A stretch of 64,000 bases of DNA from Roseiflexus castenholzii DSM 13941. Its GTDB lineage: Bacteria; Chloroflexota; Chloroflexia; Chloroflexales; Roseiflexaceae. The stretch lies in NCBI RefSeq assembly GCF_000017805.1, contig NC_009767.1, positions 5,063,001 to 5,127,000 of the forward strand. Reading direction: 5' to 3'. This document shows, piece by piece, positions 24,102 to 34,304 of this stretch (the first letter of the stretch is position 1; each line of letters opens with the position of its first letter). The notes under the pieces are model-generated. The model worked only from the letters and a program-made list of their open reading frames with translations, did not search any database and had not been told where the DNA came from. The translations under genes and the position numbers were made by a program.

Positions 24102-26372
24102 ATGCAGGCTCAACAGACGCTGCGCAGTGCGCGGTCCGTGACGACGATTGATCTCATCTTGCTGGCTGCTATTGTTGCGCTGGCGCTGGTCACACGCCTC
24201 TGGTTCTGGCAGGTGCAGGCGCGTTCCGGCGCCGTGCCGCCGGGCGATCCGGAAGAGTACTATCGCGCTGCCATCCATATGCTGCACGGCGGGTACCACG
24301 ATACCGGCAAATGGCTGCGCCCGCCGGTCTATCCGGCATTCCTGGCGCTGCTCTTGCCACCGACGAGAATGAATGTCGCCGGAGCGCTGTTGCTTCAGGC
24401 GTGTGTTTTAGGCATCGGAACGCTGGTATTCTATGCCTCCGGCACGCAACTGTTCGGGCGCGTCACAGGAATGGTGACGACATTGCTCGCAGCACTGTTC
24501 GTGCCGCTGGCATCGTATGCGAGTTCGCTTTATGCCGAAGCGCTGTTTGTGACACTCCTGGTCATTGGTCTTGCGCTGATCGACCGCGCGCTGGTTCGCA
24601 ACAGCACGCGAGCGGCATGTGGCGCCGGCGTGCTTCTGGCGCTGGCGGCACTGACCCGCGCCGTGGGTCTGTACCTGATCCCGCTAGCAGCCGTGTGGAT
24701 TGCCTGGCGCATGCGACACGGCGGTAGCCTGTCGATAGGGATGGGCTTGTCTGACACGCGCCTGCGTCGCGTTGCCCGTTCCAAAGATCACGGCGCCCAC
24801 ATTCACCCTTCTTCCGATGTAGGAGAAGGAGCGTGGAAGGATACAGGGAAAGACGCCTCGCAGAGTGAACAGCACATTATGAGTGACAAGAGCGACCGCC
24901 TGGAGATACGTTCCTATCAACTGGCAATCTCCCTTATCCTGGGAGCGCTTCTGGTGGTTGGACCGTGGGCAGCGCGGAATTATCTGGCGCACGGGCGCGT
25001 CATCCTCAGCGATACCAATGGCGGCATCAGTATGTGGTACGGCACAGTGCGCGACGATGCCGAAGAGAAGGCAGGCGAAGCGCGGCTGGCGGCTGTGCCC
25101 AACCTCGCCGACCGGCAATCGCTTGCAATTCAGATGGCGTGGGAGAACATTCGTCATGATCCGGCACGGTTCCTGGCGCGCATGCGTTTCAAGATTGCGT
25201 CGCTCTACGCGCTGCAAACACGCAGTTATGCCGTCGGCGATGTTATTTCAATCGACTCGCGTGGTGCGCCACTGGTTCAGAATGCAGGCGAATATCGCCT
25301 GAGCATGACGCTTTTGGCGGACGTGCAGTACGTGGCGCTCATAATCCTGGCAATTGGCGGCGTCTGTTTTATGCCGCACCCTGCCCGTGCCATTCCGACG
25401 TTGCTCTGGGTGGGACTGGCGACCCTGCTGGCGGTATTGACCATTGGACACCCGCGATTGCGCCTTCCGATTGTTGCGTCTGTCCTGCCCTTCGCTGCGT
25501 ATGCGCTGGTCAGATTGCCCGCAGGATGGCGACACATCCGTCAATTGCCGCGCGACCGGCGCAGTTATATGGCGCTGAGCGGAGTGATGGTTTTCCTGGC
25601 GCTGATCGTCAGCATGCGGTATATTCCGTGGGGTGCGGGTATGTGGTATGCTGTGCCGGGACGATCGGCACTCGAAGCGGGCGATTTGCGACAGGCTGAA
25701 ACGCTGCTGGCGCTGGCGCACGATGCTCACCCGGATAACCCGTTGCGCGTGATCGATCTTGCCGATCTGCGGTTGGCGCAGGGCGATGATCGGGCGGCGC
25801 TTAGCCTGTACCGGCGCGCGGCTGAGATGGAACGTCGCAGCCTGTATGCGCAGGCGATGCGCGCCATCACCGGCGCGTATCTTGCCATGCCCGACGAAGC
25901 GGCAGCAGGATTGGCAGCGATCGATGATTACTGGCGCTCAGGCAACGATCTGCTCGAATGGGCATGGACCACACGGCGACGTCCTGCACCGGATCGCGTC
26001 GTTCCCGGCGATCCGATGGCGCTGGGACTGTATGCCGGGTTTGCGCCCGCCACGCCTGATCTCGCGGTTGGGCGCTGGACCCTGGGAGAAGGACGGGTGC
26101 GGGTGCGTGGCGGCTGCGGCGCCTTAGCGGTTCAGTTGCGCGGACCATCCGGGCGTCGGGTAGACATCAGCATCGACGACTGGGGTATTCGAAAGCGGAT
26201 GATAATGAACGGCGAACAACAGGAGGTGCGCCTTGCGCTCTCCGGCATTCGCGAATGTGAATTCGGACCCGAACTGACTGTGCATATCGTCAGCGAAACG
26301 GGACTGCTCGATCTGGAGCGGGCGCCATGGTACACGGGCGTGGCAGTGTACGAGGTGCGTGTCGAACGGTGA
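24102..26372 (+). CDS. GT-C-like membrane glycosyltransferase with C-terminal TPR domain
   Basis: A 756-residue protein 11 bp after the DUF2079 gene. The N-terminus has a membrane helix (LILLAAIVALALVTRLWFW) followed by PGDPEEYYRAAIHMLHGGY, the acidic first loop typical of GT39/ArnT-like enzymes, and RPPVYPAFLALLLPP. About ten helices follow. A ~60-residue polar insertion (~205-270, TRLRRVARSKDHGAHIHPSS) interrupts the membrane part. After ~510 a TPR-like region (LEAGDLRQAETLLALAHDAH, LRLAQGDDRAALSLYRRAAE) and a beta-rich end follow. It probably transfers a lipid-linked sugar outside the membrane; donor unknown. Confidence 0.75.
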   Translation: MQAQQTLRSARSVTTIDLILLAAIVALALVTRLWFWQVQARSGAVPPGDPEEYYRAAIHMLHGGYHDTGKWLRPPVYPAFLALLLPPTRMNVAGALLLQACVLGIGTLVFYASGTQLFGRVTGMVTTLLAALFVPLASYASSLYAEALFVTLLVIGLALIDRALVRNSTRAACGAGVLLALAALTRAVGLYLIPLAAVWIAWRMRHGGSLSIGMGLSDTRLRRVARSKDHGAHIHPSSDVGEGAWKDTGKDASQSEQHIMSDKSDRLEIRSYQLAISLILGALLVVGPWAARNYLAHGRVILSDTNGGISMWYGTVRDDAEEKAGEARLAAVPNLADRQSLAIQMAWENIRHDPARFLARMRFKIASLYALQTRSYAVGDVISIDSRGAPLVQNAGEYRLSMTLLADVQYVALIILAIGGVCFMPHPARAIPTLLWVGLATLLAVLTIGHPRLRLPIVASVLPFAAYALVRLPAGWRHIRQLPRDRRSYMALSGVMVFLALIVSMRYIPWGAGMWYAVPGRSALEAGDLRQAETLLALAHDAHPDNPLRVIDLADLRLAQGDDRAALSLYRRAAEMERRSLYAQAMRAITGAYLAMPDEAAAGLAAIDDYWRSGNDLLEWAWTTRRRPAPDRVVPGDPMALGLYAGFAPATPDLAVGRWTLGEGRVRVRGGCGALAVQLRGPSGRRVDISIDDWGIRKRMIMNGEQQEVRLALSGIRECEFGPELTVHIVSETGLLDLERAPWYTGVAVYEVRVER

Positions 26373-26446
26373 TGCATTGGGTGACGCAGGACATGTCATG
26401 CTGGCGGATCGGTGTGAATGGCATTGCTAGAAAAAGTGGGAGATCC

Positions 26447-28633
26447 ATGATCCGAGCACAACACCTGTTTCGTGAATACACGGTCGCAGGCGCTCGGGTT
26501 CGCGCTGTTGCTGTTGATCTGCTCGCGCTCACCTGCTATCTGGCGCTGGCGCTGCTCGTTACCTGGCCCCTGGCGCTGCGCTTCAATACTGAACTGTTCG
26601 GCGGCATCGACAACATCCCTGGTCGGTTTCGCTTTGCCGGTTATGAGGAAGCCGGCTTGCACCTGTGGCGCGTCTGGTGGGTAAGCGAGGCGCTCCTGCA
26701 CGCCGTTCATCCATTCTGGACCGACCTGCTGTTCTATCCTGACGGCGTGCAATTGTATGTGCAGACGTTGAGCGCACCCAACGCCGTCATAACGCTGCCG
26801 ATCTATCTCCTGGCAGGACCGGTCGCGGCGTTCAACACCGTCATTGTGCTGGGGTTCGCCCTGACCGGCTTCGGCATCTTTTTGCTGGCGCGCCAGTATG
26901 CTGGCGGATTCTGGGGACCGCTGCTCTGTGGGGTGTTGGTCACGTTGGGACCGTTTCACCTCGGGCAGTTGCAGAACAGTCACAACCATCTGTTCAGTAT
27001 GCAGTGGATCCCGTTCTACCTCCACGCTCTGACACTGCTGGATGAGCGCGGAAGTCGCTGGCGAATCGGATATGCATCGGGCATGGCGGCGCTGGTCGTG
27101 CTCTCCGACTGGTACTGGGCATCGGTGTGTGGCGTGCTTACTATCGTGTGGGTCATCGCGCGGCTTGCGCTGGTGCGTGAACGGTGGGTGCTGGTGCAGC
27201 GCTATGCGCTCTTCGCGGCAGGTGCATCGCTGATGCTGTTGCCTTTTCTGGCTGGAATGATCGCCAGTCGGACATTGCTACCGGTAGGACACAGCGCTCG
27301 TGATGAGATTTGGGAAGCATATGTGCGCTATTCGTCAGCAGATCTGTTCGGTCTGTTCTTTCCGAACGTCTACAATCCGCTGTGGGGCGCACAGGTCGAA
27401 CAGATACTGCGCCCGATTGCCGCACCGTTTACGCCAAGCGTCTGGTATGTGGCTGCCGGATGGACATTGACAACGCTGGCAATCATTGGCGTCTGGTCTT
27501 CCTGGCAGCGCGCGCTGCACCTTCTTATCGTCGGCGTCTGCTTGTGGGTCATAGCCCTTGGACCGACGCTGTGGATATTCGGATACGATAGCAACATTCC
27601 AATGCCCTATGCCTTGCTCGACCGGATTCCGCTGTTCGGCGCGGCGCGCAAACCGGCGCTGTTTGTCGCGCCGGTGCTGGCGCTGCTGAGCGTGCTGGCA
27701 GCGATAGGACTCGAGGAGCTGCGTCAGCGTCTACCATCTCTCTGGCGCGCTGCGCCGGTCGTCGTGGTAGCGGCGCTGGGGACTTTTGAACTCTGGCTTC
27801 CGGCAGGGCGCGTCTTTCTGCCGCTGGAACGCCCGCCAGTGTACGAACAGATCGCAGCGCGCCCCGGCGCTGTCGCCGACCTGCCGCTCGATGTGCTCGA
27901 AACGAGTCGCACACTGCGCAACCAGATGATCCATGGTCAGCCGATTATTGGCGGTTTCATTGCTCGTCGACCGGCATATCCATCGTTTGATATTCCGCTT
28001 ATTCGAGCAATCGGCACAATGCAGGAGTTGCCGGATGACGACATTACGCCGCTTGATCGGACCACCCTGATGGCGATGCAGTGCTTTGCGCCAGTGCGCC
28101 ACGTGGTGGTGCGCACCGACCTGACGACGCAGCGCGAGCAGAACAACCTGGAGCAGACGCTAACCCGTCTCATCGGGCGTCCAGCTGTGCCAGCATACGA
28201 AGATGCTGCCTATCGCTGGTATGAATTGCCGTTGTTCGTCGATGCATGCCACCCGTTTATGTATCCAGGCAAAGGCTGGCACGCCGTTGAGCGAAACACC
28301 GAGATGGTCCTCTACCGCTGGGCGGATGCCGAGAGCCAGGTCATCATCGCCAGCCCGCACACGACATCCGTCCCGGCGCTGGTATCGCTCAGGCTTGCAG
28401 CATATCAGACGACACGCCCCACCGAACTATGGTCTGACAATCGACTGTGGGGCGTCCTGGGCATATCGCCTGAACCGCGCACCTTCAGACTGCTCCTGCC
28501 GGTGAACCACGGTGTCAATCCGATCATCTTGCGTGCGCCGACCGCGCCCGACCCGGCGAGCAACCGGATGATCAGCATCGTTGCGTTTCGCGTGAGCGTC
28601 GCCTATCCTGCGTTAACGGAGGAGAAACGGTAA
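26447..28633 (+). CDS. Polytopic membrane protein, GT-C/YfhO-like
   Basis: About 728 residues from ATG 26447 behind GGGAG; ATG 26393 is an alternative that would add 18 residues. The first helix (LALTCYLALALLVTWPLAL) is followed by the periplasmic loop LFGGIDNIPGRFRFAGYEEA and then LHLWRVWWVSEALLH, DLLFYPDGVQLYVQTLSAPN, as seen in Chloroflexota GT-C-like proteins. About a dozen helices and a ~200-residue soluble C-terminus follow. The stop TAA overlaps the next ATG (TAATG), so it is coupled to the methyltransferase gene. Specific reaction unknown. Confidence 0.7.
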   Translation: MIRAQHLFREYTVAGARVRAVAVDLLALTCYLALALLVTWPLALRFNTELFGGIDNIPGRFRFAGYEEAGLHLWRVWWVSEALLHAVHPFWTDLLFYPDGVQLYVQTLSAPNAVITLPIYLLAGPVAAFNTVIVLGFALTGFGIFLLARQYAGGFWGPLLCGVLVTLGPFHLGQLQNSHNHLFSMQWIPFYLHALTLLDERGSRWRIGYASGMAALVVLSDWYWASVCGVLTIVWVIARLALVRERWVLVQRYALFAAGASLMLLPFLAGMIASRTLLPVGHSARDEIWEAYVRYSSADLFGLFFPNVYNPLWGAQVEQILRPIAAPFTPSVWYVAAGWTLTTLAIIGVWSSWQRALHLLIVGVCLWVIALGPTLWIFGYDSNIPMPYALLDRIPLFGAARKPALFVAPVLALLSVLAAIGLEELRQRLPSLWRAAPVVVVAALGTFELWLPAGRVFLPLERPPVYEQIAARPGAVADLPLDVLETSRTLRNQMIHGQPIIGGFIARRPAYPSFDIPLIRAIGTMQELPDDDITPLDRTTLMAMQCFAPVRHVVVRTDLTTQREQNNLEQTLTRLIGRPAVPAYEDAAYRWYELPLFVDACHPFMYPGKGWHAVERNTEMVLYRWADAESQVIIASPHTTSVPALVSLRLAAYQTTRPTELWSDNRLWGVLGISPEPRTFRLLLPVNHGVNPIILRAPTAPDPASNRMISIVAFRVSVAYPALTEEKR

Positions 28634-29478
28634 TGCCAGCGGTTGCCGCTTCATCCGACCTCGAACGTGCCATCGATCCCTGGTTGACCCATATGCGCTG
28701 GCGACGCGACTTTGCACGCTGGCGTGAGCGACGCATCAATCAGGAAGCGTATCAGCGCGAACGGCTGGCGCGCCTGGAGCAGATCGCCGGGCATCTCGAA
28801 GGATTGCGCGTGCTCGACCTGGGCGCCGGTATGGGCGGATTTGCGGTTGCTGCGGCGTTGCGCGGCGCGCAGGTCGTCGCCAGCGAGTATAATCCGGCAT
28901 ACTGTCGGATCACCACGTTGCGCGCGACACGTCATTGCTTGAGTCTGCCGGTGATCAATGCGGCTGGTGAGGCGTTGCCATTGCCCGACGCCACCTTCGA
29001 TGCCGTGGTATGCTGGGATGTTATCGAGCACGTGCAGTCGCCGGATCAGGTGCTGCACGAAATCGCGCGAGTGTTGCGCCCCGGTGGCGTGGCGCTCGTG
29101 ACGGTCATCAACCGGCGCGCGTGGATCGATCCACACTATCATATGCGCGGCATCAACTGGCTGCCGCGTCCATGGGCGGAATGGCTGATTGCACGCCGCG
29201 GGCGCGTCAAGCAGGGCGCCGCATTTCGCGACATGCAACGCTTGAGCGACATGCACTATTTCACGTACCATGCCTTTGTTGCGCTCGCGGCGCGCCACGG
29301 CTTCAGCATGCGCGATCTCCGCGAAGAAGACTTGCTGCGCGGCGCGCTCTACAGTCCGAAACCGGCGCGCCGTATCGCGCGCGCGGCGCTGCATCGCCTG
29401 GGTTTGGAACGCGCCGCGTATCGCCTGCAACGCGACTGGTATGCCGGTATGTTCGAACTGGGATTGGTCAAACAGTAG
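28633..29478 (+). CDS. Class I SAM-dependent methyltransferase
   Basis: A 281-residue protein with a Rossmann methyltransferase domain: motif I VLDLGAGMGGFAVAAALRG (~58-76), acidic VVASEYNPAY, motif post I ALPLPDATFDAVVCWDVIEH (~118-137) and the LRPGGVALVTVINR stretch (~155). GGAGAAAC precedes the ATG. It overlaps the previous gene by 1 bp and is immediately followed by the flippase gene, so it probably modifies a sugar or lipid carrier in the same pathway. Substrate unknown. Confidence 0.85.
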   Translation: MPAVAASSDLERAIDPWLTHMRWRRDFARWRERRINQEAYQRERLARLEQIAGHLEGLRVLDLGAGMGGFAVAAALRGAQVVASEYNPAYCRITTLRATRHCLSLPVINAAGEALPLPDATFDAVVCWDVIEHVQSPDQVLHEIARVLRPGGVALVTVINRRAWIDPHYHMRGINWLPRPWAEWLIARRGRVKQGAAFRDMQRLSDMHYFTYHAFVALAARHGFSMRDLREEDLLRGALYSPKPARRIARAALHRLGLERAAYRLQRDWYAGMFELGLVKQ

Positions 29479-31143
29479 ATGGCAACCGAACCGACAACCA
29501 GCCGCGCTCCTTCCCTCGCCACCCAGGTTTCCCGCGCCGTGGTGTGGAATGCGGTCTTCGTGCCGCTGCGCATGGTCGCCGAGATTGTGGCGACGCTTCT
29601 CAAGCTGACGGTGCTGCCGTTGACCAGTTATGGTCTGCTGGCGCTGGTCAGCGGCGCTGCCGGCGGTCTGGGCACCTGGATCGATCTGGGCACAACCCGC
29701 GCACTACCAAAGTATATTCCAGAGACCAACCGCACCGGCGGACCACGAGCCGTGCTGCGGTTGCTCACGGTCGTCCTCACGGCGCAGATTGCCATGCTGG
29801 CGCTAACGCTGGTCGGATTGATCATCGGATACGACCGTTATATCGGCGAGTTGCAGGGTAAGGTGCTCGCCGACGGGCGTATTCCACCGGTTGAGCAAAC
29901 GACCCTGGTGCGGTTCATCGACGAGTTCGGCTGGCTGATCATCCTGACTATTCTGATTATGCTGTTCCTGGGTATCTGCTACGATATGCTGATGGCGTAT
30001 CTGAACAGTTTTTTCAAGCAGCGCGCATGGAACAGCGTGGCGCTTGCCGCAGGTCTGCTGCCGCCGCTGTTGAGCGCCGCCGTCATTCTGCTCAGCCGCC
30101 TGGCGCCTAATCCTGATCGCACTGCGATCATTGGCGTATTGATCGCTATGTTCGTTGCGCCGGCACTGGCAGTGGCGCTGGCGGGGTGGAACGTCTACCG
30201 GTTGTGGGCATCGGATGCGCGCTACTGGACATCGAACGCTCCTGCACCGTCATCGTGGCGCGCTATTCCGACAGGTTTTGTGCGTTATTGCGCAGTATCG
30301 TTCTTGATGACCCTGACCGACTTTCTGGCGAGCAAGTCGTTTGCGGTGTTTCTGACGAACGACATCAGCGATGTTGCGCTGCTCTGGGCGGGAGCGTCGG
30401 TGGTTGGGATGGTGCTGGGATATCTCTACACGCCGATGGTGGGGGTGCAGGTGCCATTGTTCACCCGCGTGCGCGCCGGCGAGGGCGGGACGCTGTTGGG
30501 CGCCTATCAGTCGCTGGCGCGCCTTCAGGCGTTGCTGCTGATCCCCGGCGCGGTGGGGTTACTCCTGTTGGCGCGCCCGGTGCTGGCGGTGCTCACGCCA
30601 CAATACGTCGGCGCAGCGCCGCTCGTGTGGGTGCTTGTGCCGTGCCTCTTTTTGGAAAGCATGCTGACAACGGCGCACAATGCGCTGATTGTCTATGAGC
30701 ATTTGCGGGTGATCGTCATTTCGCGCCTGCTGACACTCTCGGTTGTTCCGCTGCTGATTCTGCTCGCGCCGCTGCTCGGAGTTGTCGGGGTGGCGCTCGC
30801 GTTTGGGCTGGCGCGTGTGCTGGCTGGAGCATGGGCGACATTCAACGGGTATCGGTTGCTGGGAGTGCGCTGGCCCTGGCGCTTTACGCTGCGCGTCCTG
30901 CTGGCGAGCGGAGTCATGGCGCTGATCGTTGTCGGCATGGCGCTGCTGCTGCCCGAACTGCCGCCCCATGCTGGCGTCGCGCTACGCCTGCGGGAAGCGG
31001 CGCTACTGGCGGGTGTTGCACTCATCGGCGCTGGCGTCTTCATCGGCGCACTCCGGGCGACCGGCGGGCTAGAGCCGCAGGACCGTGAGCAACTGGCGAC
31101 GATGCGCCTGCCGGGAGGACGCTGGCTATTGCGGATGTTGTGA
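29479..31143 (+). CDS. Polysaccharide export flippase, MOP/Wzx-like
   Basis: A 554-residue protein whose ATG directly follows the methyltransferase stop. It contains about 12-14 hydrophobic helices with the MOP-superfamily pattern: VVWNAVFVPLRMVAEIVATL at the N-terminus, SYGLLALVSGAAGGLGTWID and RALPKYIPETN (~65-80), FVRYCAVSFLMTLTDFLASK (~270), and paired helices to the end. It probably flips a lipid-linked oligosaccharide made by the neighbouring glycosyltransferases. Confidence 0.85.
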   Translation: MATEPTTSRAPSLATQVSRAVVWNAVFVPLRMVAEIVATLLKLTVLPLTSYGLLALVSGAAGGLGTWIDLGTTRALPKYIPETNRTGGPRAVLRLLTVVLTAQIAMLALTLVGLIIGYDRYIGELQGKVLADGRIPPVEQTTLVRFIDEFGWLIILTILIMLFLGICYDMLMAYLNSFFKQRAWNSVALAAGLLPPLLSAAVILLSRLAPNPDRTAIIGVLIAMFVAPALAVALAGWNVYRLWASDARYWTSNAPAPSSWRAIPTGFVRYCAVSFLMTLTDFLASKSFAVFLTNDISDVALLWAGASVVGMVLGYLYTPMVGVQVPLFTRVRAGEGGTLLGAYQSLARLQALLLIPGAVGLLLLARPVLAVLTPQYVGAAPLVWVLVPCLFLESMLTTAHNALIVYEHLRVIVISRLLTLSVVPLLILLAPLLGVVGVALAFGLARVLAGAWATFNGYRLLGVRWPWRFTLRVLLASGVMALIVVGMALLLPELPPHAGVALRLREAALLAGVALIGAGVFIGALRATGGLEPQDREQLATMRLPGGRWLLRML

Positions 31144-31208
31144 GTTTCGACAGGAGTAAGAGCAATGAAGGCAGTTTCCAAAGCGCACAACCGACGGTAA
31201 AATCACAC

Positions 31209-32342
31209 ATGCGCATTGCACTCTACAACCTGACTACCACGACAAAATATGGCGGCGTTGAAAGCTTTGTGTGGGACCTTGGGCGTGAGCTTGCGCGTCG
31301 CGGGCACACTGTGACGATCATCGGCGGAGTAGGGAAGCGCCGTGAACCTGCGCCGGGAGTGTGGGTGCTGACCTTTCCCTTCATCAACCGGCATCGTTTT
31401 CAGGCGCTGCCGCTCTTGCGCCGCGCCTATGCGGAAGCCAAACTCCTCGAACGCCTTTCGCTGGCGGTAGCGGCGCTGCCCGAATTGATCCGCGGCAGCT
31501 ACGACATCATCCACATTCAGAAGCCGTATGATCTGGGACCGGCGCTATTGGCGCGGCGTCTCGGCGGAGCGCGGGTGGTGCTCGGGTGTCACGGCGAAGA
31601 TTTCTATCCTGGCGATACCTTCCTGGCGCGATACGTCGATGCTGCTGTGTCGTGCAGTCACTTCAATGCCCGCACCGTGGCGACGCGCTATGGGTTCGAG
31701 CCGACGGTCGTGTTCAACGGCATCGACACCACCCTGTTTCGCCCGGTGGCGCCCGATCCGATGCTCGACCGTTCCGACGGTGCGCCGCTTCTGCTGTGGG
31801 TTGGTCGCCTGCAACCATGGAAGGGGGTTGATGTCGCCATTCGCGCGCTGCAACAGATTCCGCGCGCCCGCCTTGTCATTATCGGCGATGGCGAAACCCG
31901 CGCCGACTTGGAGCGTCTGGCGCAGGATATGAGACTGGCAGACCGGGTGCGCTTTCTGGGGGCGCTGCCGCGCGAACGCCTTCCGGCGCTCTATGCCGCT
32001 GCCGACATACTGCTGGCAACCAGTTTTGCCAGCGAAACCTTTGGCATCGGTCTGGTCGAAGCGCAGGCGTGCGGATTGCCGGTGGTTGCATCACGTTTCG
32101 GCGGCTTCCCGGAAGTGATCGACGAAGGGCGCACCGGTCTGCTCGTGCCGCCACGCGACCCGGCAGCGCTCGCCGCCGCAGTACGCGCGCTCCTCGACGA
32201 TCCTGCCCGTCGGCGCGCGATGGCTGCCGCCGCGCCGGAATGGGCTGCGCAGTTCGCCTGGTCTGCCGTCGCTGATCGTGTGGAAGCGGCGTATCAAGCG
32301 GCGCATAAGCGATTATATGTAGCGACGCCAATCATCAGGTGA
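31209..32342 (+). CDS. Glycosyltransferase family 4
   Basis: About 377 residues from ATG 31209 (MRIALYNLTTTTKYGGVESF), which matches the GT4 N-terminus; longer reading from 31140 adds a non-conserved leader. GGVESFVWDLGRELARRGH is the acceptor-side glycine loop. The C-terminal domain has LLWVGRLQPWKGVDVAIRAL (~195), FLGALPRERLPALYAAADIL (~255) and ETFGIGLVEAQACGLPVVAS (~278-297), the E-x7-E donor site. It follows the flippase by 65 bp and probably belongs to the same transcription unit. Confidence 0.92.
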   Translation: MRIALYNLTTTTKYGGVESFVWDLGRELARRGHTVTIIGGVGKRREPAPGVWVLTFPFINRHRFQALPLLRRAYAEAKLLERLSLAVAALPELIRGSYDIIHIQKPYDLGPALLARRLGGARVVLGCHGEDFYPGDTFLARYVDAAVSCSHFNARTVATRYGFEPTVVFNGIDTTLFRPVAPDPMLDRSDGAPLLLWVGRLQPWKGVDVAIRALQQIPRARLVIIGDGETRADLERLAQDMRLADRVRFLGALPRERLPALYAAADILLATSFASETFGIGLVEAQACGLPVVASRFGGFPEVIDEGRTGLLVPPRDPAALAAAVRALLDDPARRRAMAAAAPEWAAQFAWSAVADRVEAAYQAAHKRLYVATPIIR

Positions 32343-32486
32343 TCCACGCATGTCTCTATCATCGAGGGAGTGGCATCAGTGCCAACGACGCGCTTCGCTC
32401 ACGGCAGGCGCAGCAAAGCCATCTCTTCGTGGGGGGAGAAGATCGTTTCGACGCTGATACGCCTCGCAACGACAGGAATACGTAAT

Positions 32487-32610
32487 ACCAATTACGATTG
32501 AAGATGCCGCATGCTTGTCATTCCGAGCGCAGCGAGGAATCTAAGCGGGTCGCGCAAGACCCCTCGCTCTGCTCGGGGTGACCATGCCGGATGGTCACAG
32601 GGAATTGGTA
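32487..32610 (-). mobile_element. MITE-like element, copy A (termini TACCAAT / ATTGGTA)
   Basis: 124 bp bounded by TACCAATTACG and GGGAATTGGTA, in reverse orientation to the other copies. The interior (GTCATTCCGAGCGCAGCGAG, then CCCCTCGCTCTGCTCGGGG) matches them. It lies between two glycosyltransferase genes. Confidence 0.85.
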
Positions 32611-32671
32611 TAATATGCGGATCGGCGCTCCATACCTTTCAGTCGCCGTTTGCCGCCTGCTCCGGCATCTG

Positions 32672-32713
32672 GTTCCCGGTTCTCAGTTCTCAGTTCTCAG
32701 TTGCTGGTTCTTC
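32672..32713. repeat. Heptanucleotide array (6 units of GTTCTCA type)
   Basis: GTTCCCG, three perfect GTTCTCA units (32679-32699), GTTGCTG and GTTCTTC occur in register just before the GTG start at 32727. Confidence 0.85.
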
Positions 32714-32726
32714 GCAAGAGACATTT

Positions 32727-33953
32727 GTGCGTATTCTTATTATTGGTCTTGGCGGGATCAGCCGCCATTTTCGCAACTGGCCCGAACGAACCCTGGGACA
32801 ATCGCTGGTGCGCGCCGGCCACGAGGTCTATGCACTGACATACTGGCAACCTGACGCGCCGCACCTCGGTCTCGTCGAGCGCGCCGACACCATCGATGGT
32901 GTGCGCGTCATCCGTGTGCGCCCGCGCATCGTGCCAAACCGCGATCTTGTGTCTGTTCTGCGCAGCATCCCACGCCCGGATGTCGTTCACCTGATGCATC
33001 CGCGCAATGTTCTGGCGTGGGAAACCGTGCGCCGGATGCGGCAGAGTCGTGTGCCGATCTGCTGGACATGGCTGGGACCATTTCATGATCGCTGGCTGGT
33101 GGACGACCGCGAGCGTCCCTATGAACGACCGCCACATCCTGAGCGCCTGATCATGAGCGCACTCGACCTGGTGCGTCGTGTGATGCGTGAACCATGGCGT
33201 GCGCGCGATCACTGGCGAAACTATGCGATCCATGCGCCATTGCGACAGGTCAACCGCTTCATTCCCTGTTCACGCCACGAAGCCGATGTCCTGACCAACC
33301 TCGGCTTCGGGAACCGAATGGGACCGATTGTGCCGCTCTGGATCGATATGGAGTTCATGAACGGACCTGCTCCGGCACCCCCGCCGCTAACCCGCCCGAT
33401 CATTCCATACATTGGTCAGTTAACCGTCCGCAAATGCTATGACATGATCATCGATGTTATGTCGGTGATTGTCCGCCACTATCCGCAGGCATCCTTCGTC
33501 TTCGTAACGCACAACCAGGCACAGCGCGCCGATCTGATGCGTCGCGCCGCTCAACAGGGCATCGAACACAACCTGCATTTCCTCGGTACAATCAGCGAAG
33601 AAGAGAAACTGGCGTTGCTGCGCGCCAGTGATTTGCTTCCTTTTCCCTCGCGCTACGAGGGCTTCGGGTTGCCGCTCCTCGAAGGTATGGCTGCCGGAGT
33701 GCCCGTGATCTCGACCAATATTCCGGTGGTTAATGAAATTGTGATTCACGGTGAGAACGGGTTGCTCATCCCCTACGACGACACCCATGCACTGGCGCAG
33801 GCAATGTTGACCCTGCTCGAAGATCAGGAGATGCGCAAACGCCTGATCGCTGGCGGCAAACGCGCATTGCATGAGCGCTTCGCACCAGAGCGCCTGGTTC
33901 GTCAGGTCATTGCGGTGTACGAAGAAGTCATTAGTGCATATGCCTCATCCTGA
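32727..33953 (+). CDS. Glycosyltransferase family 4
   Basis: About 408 residues from GTG 32727 (VRILIIGLGGISRHFRNWPE), which matches the expected GT4 first strand; earlier codons in frame run through a heptad array and a MITE and are not conserved. The acceptor domain includes LGQSLVRAGHEVYALTYW. The donor domain has IPYIGQLTVRKCYDMIIDVM (~222), LHFLGTISEEEKLALLRASD (~283) and FPSRYEGFGLPLLEGMAAGV (~305-324) with the conserved Glu pair. It completes the polysaccharide island but is separated from the previous gene by a MITE. Confidence 0.9.
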   Translation: MRILIIGLGGISRHFRNWPERTLGQSLVRAGHEVYALTYWQPDAPHLGLVERADTIDGVRVIRVRPRIVPNRDLVSVLRSIPRPDVVHLMHPRNVLAWETVRRMRQSRVPICWTWLGPFHDRWLVDDRERPYERPPHPERLIMSALDLVRRVMREPWRARDHWRNYAIHAPLRQVNRFIPCSRHEADVLTNLGFGNRMGPIVPLWIDMEFMNGPAPAPPPLTRPIIPYIGQLTVRKCYDMIIDVMSVIVRHYPQASFVFVTHNQAQRADLMRRAAQQGIEHNLHFLGTISEEEKLALLRASDLLPFPSRYEGFGLPLLEGMAAGVPVISTNIPVVNEIVIHGENGLLIPYDDTHALAQAMLTLLEDQEMRKRLIAGGKRALHERFAPERLVRQVIAVYEEVISAYASS

Positions 33954-34068
33954 AGATGGCTCCCTCTCGGCCACAATCACGTTCGCTTCCGTGCTCGCAG
34001 CGCCAGTAACGCCCAGAATACGTGCAGCGTTCCCCATGTACGCTTCGGTGCTGAAAATCGTCCACACC

Positions 34069-34193
34069 TACCAATGACCTATGAACATCCGGCATGGTCA
34101 CCCCGAGCAGAGCAAGGGGGCTTGCGCGACCTGCTCAGATTCCTCGCTGCGCTCGGAATGACAAGCATGCGGCATCTTCAATCGTCATTGGTA
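34069..34193 (+). mobile_element. MITE-like element, copy B
   Basis: 125 bp from TACCAATGACCTATGAACAT to AATCGTCATTGGTA, with terminal inverted repeats of at least 10 bp and an internal hairpin around CCCCGAGCAGAGCAAGGGGG. The rest of the 33954-34376 gap holds no gene I can support. Confidence 0.9.
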
Positions 34194-34304
34194 CCACCAG
34201 CACATCGACATCCAGAGTGTAAGGAAGACCCGCCCTTACGTCACCTGTCTTGAAGATGATGGGTCAGGTAGCTGCACACTGGACGGGTGGCGTTGGTTGT
34301 TCGT

